Assembly: GCF_900218015.1 (NCBI RefSeq)
Contig: NZ_UFQQ01000036.1
Coordinates: 1-40,767 of the forward strand
Length of the DNA stretch: 40,767 bases
Source: Rhodopseudomonas pentothenatexigens
Lineage (GTDB): Bacteria > Pseudomonadota > Alphaproteobacteria > Rhizobiales > Xanthobacteraceae
Reading direction: 5' to 3'
This document shows, piece after piece, positions 1-8,905 of the stretch (within the stretch, counting starts at the first letter, position 1; every line of letters starts with the position of its first letter). Position numbers and translations under genes: made by a program. The notes beneath the pieces were generated by a model. It was not told where the DNA came from. It was given only the letters and a program-made list of their open reading frames with translations, and ran no database searches.

Positions 1-3000
1 CCCATCGCGACGCCGCCGACGATCTGACCGGTGGCGCTGTTGAACAGGCTGTCGGCATAGCTGCCGACCAGATTGATCGCCTCGTTGCCGCGCAGGTCGA
101 ACCGCGCCGCATCCTCGGGGGAGACCCCTTCCGGACCGTTGCCGTCGCCCTTGATCAGGCCGTGGTTGGTGATGGTCGTCACCCCCAGCGCGTTGGCGTT
201 GCTGGAGTTGTCGACCTGGATCGCACGGCCGTAGCCGTAGATCTCGCCGCCGGCATTGTTGACGATGCTGCCGCCGCCGATCGCGATCGCTTCGGAGACG
301 TTCGGCTCGCCGTCGTGATAGCCCTCGGCGCCGAGACCCGAGATCTTGCCGTAGTTCACGACCTGCACCAGACCGTCGACATCGATGGCGTCGCCGTCGC
401 TGTCGGTCAGTTCGGCCGAGCGGCCTTCCATCACGCCGTAGTTGGTGATGAACGCCTTCTGCGCTTCGGTTCCGTCGGTATCGAGGTTCACCGCCGAGCC
501 GTTGCGACCGATCATGGTGCCGCGGTTGACCACGGTGACCGCGTAGTCACCGGTCACCGCGTGGCGCGCACCCTCCAGCAGACCGCCGGCGTAGTTGTTG
601 ACGCTGCCGCCGGTGTCGCTCTGGAAGTCGATCAGGTCGCCGCCGCCGACGAAGGAGGCGTCGGTGGTGATCGTGCCCCAGTTGTTGACGACGCCGTCGA
701 CGCCCGGACGGATGACGTCGGTGTTGCTGCCGACCTGGCGGATGACACCGCCGGCCAGGTTGTTGATCACCGCCGAAGCGCCGTTTGCGTCGAAGCTGCG
801 GAAGTCGAGCACGCGGCCGTTGGCTTCGATCACGCCGGCATTGTTGACCACGATGCTGGCGTCGGCGTGGCCGGCCTGCTGCGGGGTCACCGCACCGCGA
901 ATGACGCCGCCCGCGAGGTTGTTGACGGCCAGCGAACCCGTCGCGCCGGCGGTGGTGGTCAGGGCACGGCTGGAACCTTCGATCTCGCCGGCGTTGTCGA
1001 CCACCGCGTCGCCGCCGCCCTGCCAGACGATGGCGTTACCGGTGACCGCAAGGGTACCGCCGGCTTCGATCGCCACCTGGTCGTCGTTGTCGACGATCAG
1101 GCTGGAGGTCAGGGTCGCGTCGGTCTCGATGGTGATGGCCGAATACGTGGCCGAACCGTCGACCGACCAGGTGCCTTCCGCCACCTGCAGGTTCTCGACG
1201 TTGATGGTCGAGGGCAGCTCGCTGCTGCCGCCGCCGATCAGCCGGACGGTATCGTTGCCGGCACCGCCGTCGATCAGCGCCGGGGCGCCGTCTTCGGTGG
1301 AGACGATGATCAGGTCGTCGCCGTCGCCGCCGTCCGCGGTGTCGCCCTCACCCACCGTGAGCTCGTCGTTGCCGTCGCCGGCTTCGAGCGTGTCGTAGCC
1401 GTCGCCGCCCACCAGGATGTCGTCGCCGGCGCCACCGCGCAGGGTGTCGTCGCCGTCGCCGCCGAGCAGGGTGTCGTCGCCGGCCTCGCCGTCGAGTTCG
1501 TCGTCGCCCTCGCCGCCGTCGAGCTGGTCGTCACCGGCGCCGCCGAGCAGCACGTCGTCGCCCTCGCCGCCGTCGAGCCGGTCGTCGCCGCCAAGGCCGA
1601 CGAGACGATCGTCGCCGCCGAGGCCGGTGAGCTCGTCGTCACCCAGCGCACCGGTGAGTTCGTTGTCGTCGTCGTCGCCGACCAGAACCACCGACTCGAC
1701 ATCGAGGACGGTGTCCTCGCGATAGTCGAGGTTCTGGATGCGCTCGTCATGCGCCCGATCGGTGTCCGCCACGTCGTAGGGCGTGTCGGAGTATTTCGCC
1801 GCGAGATATTCGGCGAAGGCGTCCTGTTCGGTGCCCTCGGCGGCGAAGTTGGCGACCTGGCCGGCGTCCGGAACCAGGTCCGGCGTCAGGTTGACGACGT
1901 TGGCGAAGGCCGGATCGGCAGCGATGAAGCTGGCGAACGGGTAGCCGTCGCCGCCGGTGAGCAGGAAGCTCAGCGTGACCACGCGGATCGCCATGTTCGG
2001 ATCGACCACCAGCTCGCCATTGGCGACCAGCGCCAACACCGGGTTGCCGTTCTCGTCGATCAGCGCCGCCGACTGGACGCGATTGCCGGCCGGATTGTCG
2101 ATGTCGAACGAGTAGGAGATGCCGCCGAGCTGAGCGAACTGGCCCGGGGTGGCGGTCGCGGTGGTGGCCTTCACCGCGTGCTCCAGCACTTCGAGGAGCT
2201 GCGACGCGGTGACCGTGACCAGGGACAGCGCGTTGTTGAAGCGCAGTGAGTTGGCGATGTCGAGCTGCGAGATGTCGCCTTCCTGCTTGCCGACGCCGGG
2301 GTTGGCCGCCGGCGGGTTCTCCACCGCGGTGTCACCGACCGCATAGACGTTGCCGATCGAGTCGCGGATGCCGCCGCCGTTCTTGATCGACACCAGCACG
2401 GTGCCGTCGACCTTCTGCGCGTACCAGAGGTTGGCGTCCGCCGTGAGGTTGCCGAGATTGGTTTCCTCGGTGCGCACCTCGCCGCGGCGGCCTTCCAGAT
2501 ACACGCTGGTGCTGCCGAACAGATTGCCGTCCTGGGCCTCGATCACGTCGCCCACCGCCTGCGCGATGTCGTCGACCAGATCGCCCCTGCCGCCTTCCGC
2601 GAACGGATTGGCGTCGTCGGCGTCGACGTCGCCGTCATTGTCGACGTCGACGGTGGTGTTGCCCTGATACAGCGAGTCGACCACCTCGTCGGTGCTCGCG
2701 TAGGCGCCGTTGACGGCCTTGTTCTCGGTGTAGATCACGTTGCCTTCAGCGTCGAAATCCACCACCAGCCGGCCGACATAGGAGTATTCGCCGGAGGTGT
2801 TGACGATCAGCGTGGTGTTGCCGTCGGCGTTGGCGGTGACGATCGGGTAGGTGCCGCCGGCGGTGTCGCCCGGCGCCAGCACGTCGGTGTCGTCGGCGAG
2901 CAGCGTGTGCGAGCCGCCGGCGATGATGACGTCGACGCCGTGCAGCAGCGGCGCCAGTTCCTGTTCGAACGAGAGCTGCTGCAGATGGCTGACCAGGATG

Positions 3001-6000
3001 ATCTTGTTGATGCCCTGGGCCAGCAGTTCGTCGATGGTCGGCTGCAGGATGGCCGCGAGCGCCGCCATGTCGTTGACGTCGTCACCGATCACGTCGATGC
3101 CGCCGGTCGAGGAGATGCTCTCGACGATCTGGGTGGTGGCGCCGACCACGCCGATCTTCTCGCCGCCTTCCTCGATGATGGTGGCGGGCGCGATCTTCTT
3201 GCCGATGCCGGCCGCCGGCGGGAAGCCGGTGTAGTTGGCCGCGTCCTGGATCGTGCCGGTGTAGAGCCCCGACAGGTTGGAGTCGCCCGAGAAGTTCAGG
3301 TTGGCCGAGAGGTAGGGGAACTGCGCGCCGGGGAAGCTCGCGGTCTGACGGATGATCGCCGCGAACGGATTGGTGCCGGCGTCGAACTCGTGGTTGCCGA
3401 TCGCCGACGCCTGAACGCCGATGATGTTCAGCATCGAGATGTCGGCGGTGCCGAAGCCCGGCGAGATGTTCAGCGAGCCCGGCGTGAGCCCGTAGTAGGT
3501 CTCCAGCGCGGTCTCGTAGACTTCCTTCAGCGACGCGTCGCTGCCGGCGTTGAAGAACGGGCTCGGGATGAAATTGTCGCCCGACGACAACGTGATCGAG
3601 TTCTCGTAGGTGTCCTCCAGATAGTCGACGATGGCGGCGAAATTGCCGGCGCGGTCGACGGCGTTGAGGCCGGCCTCGAAGTCCGAAGCGTGCAGGATCT
3701 GCAGCGTGTAGGCGGCCGCCGGCTCGTCTTCGCCGAGGTTGAGGCCGACGATCACCGGATCATGGTCGGACACCCGGACGGCCTCGTCGCCGTCGAAGAT
3801 CGAGGTGTCGCGGCCGTAGTCGGTGTTGTAGTCGAGCGCATCGGCCTCGTCGGCGTTGATGTGCCAGGTGGTGACGCCGGACACCTGAGAGCCGAGGCTG
3901 CCGTTGGCAAAGGCGTAGTCGAGCGTGCCGGTCTGACCGTCGAACACGTAGGAGTAGGCGCCCTCCTCGCGGTTCTGCAGGTTCTCGTAGCCGGCGCCCT
4001 CGATGATCGCCGTGGACTGCTCCTTGGCGTAGCCGTTGAAGTCGCCGAGCAGCATCACGTCCGGATCGCCGGAGCCGGTCGGATCGCTCGCCGCCCAGGC
4101 GGTCAGAGCGGTGGCGGCAAGCTCGCGCTGGTTCTGCCAGTTGCCCTGACCGTCGCCCTGGTCGGCGTCGGCGCCCGAGCCGGTGCCGCTCTTCGACTTG
4201 AGGTGGTTGGCGATCGCCGTGAAGGTCTCGCCGGTGGCGACTTCTTCGAACGTCACCGCCAGCGCGTTACGGCTGGTGTTCTCGCCGTCGAACACGGCGC
4301 CGACCGTGCTCTGGCTGAGCAGGCCCGAAAGGCCGAGGCCGGGAAGGTCGGCGTCGTTGAGGATCTCGACCGTGGTGCCGTCGGCGATCTTGACCGCCGT
4401 GGTGTTGTAGATGAAGCCCACCGCGATGGCGTCGCCGCCGACGAAACGTTGGCCGGGATCGACCCAGGCATAGGTGCCGGCACCGACCGCGGCGTTCAGT
4501 TGCGCCACCAGATGCTCGATCGCGTTGCCGGAAGACCCAGCCAGGAAATCGTTCTCCAGTTCGGTCAGGGCCAGCACGTCGACGTCCATGTCGAGGATGG
4601 TTTCGACCAGCTTGGCGGTCTGGCGCGCCAGTTCGGTCGCGTTATCGGCGCCGCGGGGGTCGGCACCGATCGCGGTGGTGGCGGAGCCGACATCCAGCGT
4701 CGTGAAGTAGTTCAGCACGTTGAAGCTCGCCACCTTGAGGCGACCGCCGACGTCCGCCGGCTCCTCGGTCCGCGCCGGCGCGGTGTCGTCGAAAGTGTTG
4801 GTGCCGTCCTCGACGGAGCGGATCCGCCAGGTCGCGCCCGAGGCGGAATTGCCGGCCCACTGATAGTCGAGCACGCCGGTCAGCCCGGTGATGGTGTCGC
4901 CCATCCGCGGCGCAGTCTCGGTGTTGTAGACCGGGCCGAAGCCGTCGAGATTGCTGATCGGCTCGTTCTGGGTGTTGAGACCGTCGTCATAGGTGATGGT
5001 GCGGGCGCCGAGTTCGGCCAGATAGGCCTGATACGCCGCGGCGTCCGGCGCGTTCTCCTGGGTGAACTGCGCCGGGCGGTCGCCGGCCACCAGCTTGATC
5101 TCGTTGAAGCGATCGAGATTGTACTGCTCGGTGATGGTCAGGGTCTGCGGAATGGTGACCAGCATGCCCTCATAAGCTTCCAGATCGGGCTGGTAGTCGC
5201 CGTCCTGGCTCAGCGTGGTTCCCGCCGACGGCAGATCGATCTGCACCGCCATGGTGTTGATGTCGGCCACCGCGCCGGCTTCGACGATCGAGATGCTGCT
5301 CGCGGTCAGCTCGGTCAGGCCGAAATATTCGCTGACGGAGCCGGTCACCCGCACCTTGTCGCCGATCTGGACGTCGGTCGAGCCGCCGTAGACGAAGATC
5401 GCTTCCGAGGTCAGGACGTTGCCGTCCGAATCGGTGATTTCTTCCTGCACGTAGAAGCCGTTCAGGTTTCGGCCGGTGTCGCTGTCGCCGTTCTGGAAGT
5501 CGCCGACCACGATCGCCTCCACCGTCACGGTCTGGCCGACCATCGTGCTGCTGGCGCCTTCGCCCTGGATGGTGCTGATCTTGGTGATGCCGACGTCGTC
5601 ATTGACGATCACGCCGGTGGCCTGGGAGGAACCGCCGATGGTGGTGGTCACCGCCGCGGAGTTCGACACGGTGTCGAGCGTCAGCGTGAAGCTCTCGTCC
5701 GGCTCGTTGCTGGTGTCGCCGGCCACCGTGATGGTGACGGTGGCAGTGGTCTGTCCTTCGGCGATCGTTCCGGAGAAGCCCGCCGGCGTCCCGCCGACAT
5801 AGTCCGACGCATTGGTCTGCGACGAGGCGAAGGTGCCCGAGAACGACACGTCGCCGACGGTGCCCCCGCTGCGCTCCACCGTGAAGGTATAGACGGTGGG
5901 GCCGGCGTCGCCTTCGTCCTGAGAGACCGAGGTCGAGCCCGGCACAAAGCCGACGGTCTGTCCCTCGACCGGCGTGTCCGGCTCGCTGGTCACCTTGATG

Positions 6001-6611
6001 TCGTCGATGCCGACCCACTCGTCGTTGCCGCCGGCGTTGGTGGTCATAATACGGACCTGCAGGTCACTGTGGCCGTTGACCTCGGCGGGAAGCAGCAGAT
6101 CGAACGGCGTCACCTGGGTCGCGCTGCCCTGGGTGGTCACGTCCGCAGCATAGCCGCCGGACACGTTGGTCCAGGTGCCGGAGGATCCGAAGCGATACTG
6201 CACGTTGATCTGCTGGGCGGCGTTGTCGGTGCTGGCGTCGAGGTCGCGGACATTGAACGAAACCCGGACGTCCTCCCGGCCGGAGGCGTCGAGATACAGC
6301 ACCAGGCTCGGCGCGTCGGCGGTGCCCGAGCCGTTCAGCGCGATGGTCGGGTTGGCGATGTCGAATTCGGCGACGCCGCCGTTGGTCAGGGTGTTCGGAG
6401 CAGTCGCGTTGGCGATCACGTCGACTGCGCCGAGGGCCGCGCCGGTCAGCGTCCGCGGGTCGACATTGGTCGGCGAGGCGCCGTTGATGTCGCCAAGATA
6501 GCCCATGATCGACGGCACATTGTTCCAATTGTCGTCGGCGGTGATCAGACCTTTGTTGGTCCAATCCTGCAGGAGGTCGCCGTTCGCCAGGACATGATAG
6601 GTCGTCGACAT
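1..6611 (-). CDS. Giant secreted nuclease / 5'-nucleotidase with RTX repeats (C-terminus outside window)
   Basis: The minus-strand frame stays open from an ATG at 6609-6611 to the window edge (about 2,203 codons). No N-terminal signal peptide is seen, as expected for type I secretion. Approximate order: residues 1-200 unassigned; 210-340 Calx-beta-like; 340-480 OB-like; 620-960 endonuclease/exonuclease/phosphatase of the ExeM/NucH type (FNVLNYF, TELEND, LGDFNG, SDHDPV); 965-1500 UshA-type 5'-nucleotidase (SGDNF, GNHEFDAG, GGSHTLL, GGGIRDS); 1640-1740 RTX nonapeptide-type repeats (GGxGDDxLxG); 1850 to the edge, about ten N-x-x-G repeats. Family knowledge says the two catalytic parts cut nucleic acid and dephosphorylate nucleotides outside the cell. 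The divergent exporter genes and candidate Pho boxes support phosphate scavenging from DNA (inference). The usual DxH metal motif of the nucleotidase reads SDFEAG here. Domain calls are from motifs only. Confidence 0.88.
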   Translation of the reverse strand, partial: MSTTYHVLANGDLLQDWTNKGLITADDNWNNVPSIMGYLGDINGASPTNVDPRTLTGAALGAVDVIANATAPNTLTNGGVAEFDIANPTIALNGSGTADAPSLVLYLDASGREDVRVSFNVRDLDASTDNAAQQINVQYRFGSSGTWTNVSGGYAADVTTQGSATQVTPFDLLLPAEVNGHSDLQVRIMTTNAGGNDEWVGIDDIKVTSEPDTPVEGQTVGFVPGSTSVSQDEGDAGPTVYTFTVERSGGTVGDVSFSGTFASSQTNASDYVGGTPAGFSGTIAEGQTTATVTITVAGDTSNEPDESFTLTLDTVSNSAAVTTTIGGSSQATGVIVNDDVGITKISTIQGEGASSTMVGQTVTVEAIVVGDFQNGDSDTGRNLNGFYVQEEITDSDGNVLTSEAIFVYGGSTDVQIGDKVRVTGSVSEYFGLTELTASSISIVEAGAVADINTMAVQIDLPSAGTTLSQDGDYQPDLEAYEGMLVTIPQTLTITEQYNLDRFNEIKLVAGDRPAQFTQENAPDAAAYQAYLAELGARTITYDDGLNTQNEPISNLDGFGPVYNTETAPRMGDTITGLTGVLDYQWAGNSASGATWRIRSVEDGTNTFDDTAPARTEEPADVGGRLKVASFNVLNYFTTLDVGSATTAIGADPRGADNATELARQTAKLVETILDMDVDVLALTELENDFLAGSSGNAIEHLVAQLNAAVGAGTYAWVDPGQRFVGGDAIAVGFIYNTTAVKIADGTTVEILNDADLPGLGLSGLLSQSTVGAVFDGENTSRNALAVTFEEVATGETFTAIANHLKSKSGTGSGADADQGDGQGNWQNQRELAATALTAWAASDPTGSGDPDVMLLGDFNGYAKEQSTAIIEGAGYENLQNREEGAYSYVFDGQTGTLDYAFANGSLGSQVSGVTTWHINADEADALDYNTDYGRDTSIFDGDEAVRVSDHDPVIVGLNLGEDEPAAAYTLQILHASDFEAGLNAVDRAGNFAAIVDYLEDTYENSITLSSGDNFIPSPFFNAGSDASLKEVYETALETYYGLTPGSLNISPGFGTADISMLNIIGVQASAIGNHEFDAGTNPFAAIIRQTASFPGAQFPYLSANLNFSGDSNLSGLYTGTIQDAANYTGFPPAAGIGKKIAPATIIEEGGEKIGVVGATTQIVESISSTGGIDVIGDDVNDMAALAAILQPTIDELLAQGINKIILVSHLQQLSFEQELAPLLHGVDVIIAGGSHTLLADDTDVLAPGDTAGGTYPIVTANADGNTTLIVNTSGEYSYVGRLVVDFDAEGNVIYTENKAVNGAYASTDEVVDSLYQGNTTVDVDNDGDVDADDANPFAEGGRGDLVDDIAQAVGDVIEAQDGNLFGSTSVYLEGRRGEVRTEETNLGNLTADANLWYAQKVDGTVLVSIKNGGGIRDSIGNVYAVGDTAVENPPAANPGVGKQEGDISQLDIANSLRFNNALSLVTVTASQLLEVLEHAVKATTATATPGQFAQLGGISYSFDIDNPAGNRVQSAALIDENGNPVLALVANGELVVDPNMAIRVVTLSFLLTGGDGYPFASFIAADPAFANVVNLTPDLVPDAGQVANFAAEGTEQDAFAEYLAAKYSDTPYDVADTDRAHDERIQNLDYREDTVLDVESVVLVGDDDDNELTGALGDDELTGLGGDDRLVGLGGDDRLDGGEGDDVLLGGAGDDQLDGGEGDDELDGEAGDDTLLGGDGDDTLRGGAGDDILVGGDGYDTLEAGDGNDELTVGEGDTADGGDGDDLIIVSTEDGAPALIDGGAGNDTVRLIGGGSSELPSTINVENLQVAEGTWSVDGSATYSAITIETDATLTSSLIVDNDDQVAIEAGGTLAVTGNAIVWQGGGDAVVDNAGEIEGSSRALTTTAGATGSLAVNNLAGGVIRGAVTPQQAGHADASIVVNNAGVIEANGRVLDFRSFDANGASAVINNLAGGVIRQVGSNTDVIRPGVDGVVNNWGTITTDASFVGGGDLIDFQSDTGGSVNNYAGGLLEGARHAVTGDYAVTVVNRGTMIGRNGSAVNLDTDGTEAQKAFITNYGVMEGRSAELTDSDGDAIDVDGLVQVVNYGKISGLGAEGYHDGEPNVSEAIAIGGGSIVNNAGGEIYGYGRAIQVDNSSNANALGVTTITNHGLIKGDGNGPEGVSPEDAARFDLRGNEAINLVGSYADSLFNSATGQIVGGVAM

Positions 6612-6853
6612 CGATTGCCACTCCAATGATCGGGGGATGGACGTCGAGCGCCGTCGACGCGCATGGCGCGACGGGCCCGAACGGCCGTGGTTAACGAGCT
6701 GTTAATGTCGGCATCTAGGACGTGAACGCTAACAATTGGGTGACTGGATCTTAACGTTGGAATGAAAGGTCGGGACCGACAGCCATATCCCCGGCCGCGC
6801 GGAACTGACGATGAAGCGCTGTTCCAGAACAGCGCCGTGCCCCGGCGTCGCGT

Positions 6854-6871
6854 ATGATATTCATATGATAT
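6854..6871 (-). promoter_or_regulatory. Candidate Pho box facing the nuclease/nucleotidase gene
   Basis: Read on the minus strand, the heptamer ATATCAT occurs twice with four bases between (11-base period). Each copy matches five of seven positions of the PhoB half-site CTGTCAT. The site lies about 240 bases upstream of the ATG at 6611. The spacing is exactly that of a Pho box; assignment to PhoB is inference. Confidence 0.4.
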
Positions 6872-7027
6872 AGGCGGTTGGCTACGTTAAGTCGCGAGCG
6901 GTTCTCACTCGCCCTGGTCACCCCGGGCGGCCTTCGCGGCCCCGGGGGCGGCCGGCAGCACGGCGGCGTTTGGTCGCAGGTTCGGGAAGGACAATCCGCT
7001 TGCACGGGCCCGGCGCGACGCCGGGCG

Positions 7028-7045
7028 CTGTCATGTGACTGACGC
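7028..7045 (+). promoter_or_regulatory. Candidate Pho box facing the type I secretion genes
   Basis: A perfect half-site CTGTCAT is followed at an 11-base period by CTGACGC (four of seven matches). The site ends 68 bases before the preferred ATG of the exporter gene. Together with the site at 6854-6871 it would put both divergent units under phosphate control (inference). Confidence 0.4.
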
Positions 7046-7113
7046 TTATCGTCGATAACAAACCCCGCACGGCTCTGATCATGGCGATCCGCCGCTCGTT
7101 TCGATTGGAAATC

Positions 7114-8895
7114 ATGACCGTCCCGACGCCGTCCCAACAGGCTGCGACAAAGCCGCGCGATCTAACGACCGTTGCAATCGCCTCCTGCCGCAACGCCTTT
7201 ATTGCGGTCGGGCTGTTCTCGGCCGTGATCAACCTGCTGATGCTGGCCGGCCCGATCTACATGTTACAGGTGTATGATCGCGTCATCCCGTCACGGAGCA
7301 TCCCTACGCTGATCGCGTTGTCGATCGCGGTCGCGGCTTGCTATGCGCTGCAGGGTTTGTTCGATTCCTTGAGGCAGCGCATCCTGACCCGGATCGGTGC
7401 GGCTCTGCATATCGCACTGTGGCAGCCGGTCGTCGCCACCATTCTGCGCGGGCCGCTGCGCGGCGGTGCGGGCAATCGCGGCTCGCAACTGTCGCACGAT
7501 CTCGACTCCGTCCGTTCGTTTCTGTCCGGGCTCGGTCCGACCACGCTGTTCGATCTGCCGTGGATGCCGCTGTATCTCGCCGGTTGCTTCCTGCTCCACC
7601 CGTATCTCGGCTGGACGCTGGTCGCCGGTGCAGTGCTGTTGTTCGGAATCGCGCTGGTCACCGAACTGCTCACCCGGGAGCCGACGCGCGAGGCGTCTCG
7701 CAGCGGCGCGGCGCGCGGCGTTCAGCTCGAAGCCGGGCGACGGAATGCGGAAATCGTCGCCGCGCTCGGGATGGAGCGACGTCTGATCGAGCGGATCGGC
7801 GCCGCCAACGACGAGCATATCGCCGCGCAACAGCGCAATGCCGATATCGCAGGATCGCTCGGCGCGCTGTCGAAGACGCTGCGCTTCATGCTGCAATCGG
7901 CGCTGCTCGGCCTCGGCGCATATCTGGTGATCGAAGGCGAGGCCAGCAGCGGCGTGATGATCGCGGCCTCGATCATGGGCAGCCGCGCGCTCGCCCCGGT
8001 CGAACTCGCGATCTCGATCTGGAGGCCGTTTCTCGGCGCACGGCAGGCATGGCAGCGGCTGCGGGCCGCGCTCGGCAGCGGCGATGCTCCCGCCTCGGCG
8101 GTGGCGCCGGAACCCGCGACACAGCGGCTGACGGTCGAGCAGGTCTTCGTCGCTGCACCCGGCAGCGGCACGCCGATCGTGCAGAACGCCACCTTCAAGC
8201 TGGAAGCCGGCCAAGCGCTCGGCGTGATCGGGCCGTCCGCCGCGGGCAAGTCGACCCTGGCGCGGGCGCTGGTCGGGATCTGGCCGGTCGGCCGCGGCGA
8301 GCTCCGGCTCGACGGCGCGACGCTCGATCAATGGCCGGCGGATATCCGTGGCGGCATGATCGGCTATCTGCCGCAGGACGTCGAGTTGTTCGACGGCACG
8401 GTGGCGGAGAACATCGCCAGGTTCGATCCGGAGATCGACGATCAGGCGGTGATCGCCGCCGCCAAGGCCGCCGGTGCCTACGACATGATCCTCAAATTGC
8501 CGAAGGGGTTCGAGATGCGGGTCGGCGAAGCCGGCGCGACGCTCTCCGGCGGACAGCGCCAGCGGATCGCGCTGGCACGCGCGCTGTACAAGGATCCGTT
8601 CATGGTGGTGCTCGACGAGCCGAATGCCAGCCTCGACGCCGAGGGCGACGCCGCGCTGACCGAAGCGATCCGGCGCGTGCGCGCCCGCGGCGGCATCGCG
8701 ATCATCGTCGCGCATCGGCCGGCGGCGCTGGCCGCCGTCGACCTCGTGCTCACCCTCGCCAATGGGCAGGTGCAGGCGTTCGGACCGAAGGACGAGGTGC
8801 TGCGCAAGACTTTGGCCGGCCATCCGGTGCCCGGCGCCGTTCCGCTGCAGGCCGTGCCCGACGCCCGCATGGCACCGGCGGCAGCCGTGAGCTGA
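7114..8895 (+). CDS. prtD: Type I secretion ABC transporter, permease/ATPase (PrtD family)
   Basis: Inner-membrane exporter of a type I secretion system, energising passage of an unfolded substrate through an HlyD adaptor and an outer-membrane TolC-type channel (family knowledge). Five to six hydrophobic segments occupy about residues 25-280. The ATPase domain shows Walker A GPSAAGKST (near 373), signature LSGGQRQRIAL (near 477), Walker B VVLDEP (near 500) and the switch histidine in VAHRP. Its 593 residues fit PrtD-type exporters without an N-terminal peptidase domain, matching a C-terminally recognised RTX substrate. An in-frame ATG at 7081 would add 11 residues; 7114 is preferred because GGAA precedes it and the conserved N-terminus starts soon after. 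It is ten bases from the adaptor gene and divergent from the giant RTX protein, its probable cargo. No TolC-like gene is present in the window. Confidence 0.92.
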   Translation: MTVPTPSQQAATKPRDLTTVAIASCRNAFIAVGLFSAVINLLMLAGPIYMLQVYDRVIPSRSIPTLIALSIAVAACYALQGLFDSLRQRILTRIGAALHIALWQPVVATILRGPLRGGAGNRGSQLSHDLDSVRSFLSGLGPTTLFDLPWMPLYLAGCFLLHPYLGWTLVAGAVLLFGIALVTELLTREPTREASRSGAARGVQLEAGRRNAEIVAALGMERRLIERIGAANDEHIAAQQRNADIAGSLGALSKTLRFMLQSALLGLGAYLVIEGEASSGVMIAASIMGSRALAPVELAISIWRPFLGARQAWQRLRAALGSGDAPASAVAPEPATQRLTVEQVFVAAPGSGTPIVQNATFKLEAGQALGVIGPSAAGKSTLARALVGIWPVGRGELRLDGATLDQWPADIRGGMIGYLPQDVELFDGTVAENIARFDPEIDDQAVIAAAKAAGAYDMILKLPKGFEMRVGEAGATLSGGQRQRIALARALYKDPFMVVLDEPNASLDAEGDAALTEAIRRVRARGGIAIIVAHRPAALAAVDLVLTLANGQVQAFGPKDEVLRKTLAGHPVPGAVPLQAVPDARMAPAAAVS

Positions 8896-8905
8896 GGACC
8901 TGCGC

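Noticed and set aside
1400-1680. Short-period tandem repeats as a possible CRISPR or satellite array
   Set aside because: The period and coding frame show that they are RTX repeats (GGxGDDxLxG) of the giant protein; no spacers or conserved direct repeats of CRISPR type were seen anywhere in the window.
162-2249. Long plus-strand open frame opposite the giant minus-strand gene
   Set aside because: Composition is V/A/D/G/R-rich with no domain, as expected when repeats and GC-rich codons are read on the wrong strand; the minus frame has clear RTX and N-x-x-G repeats.
2907-6629. 1,240-codon plus-strand open frame
   Set aside because: It mirrors the coding strand for nuclease and nucleotidase domains and has no recognisable motif.
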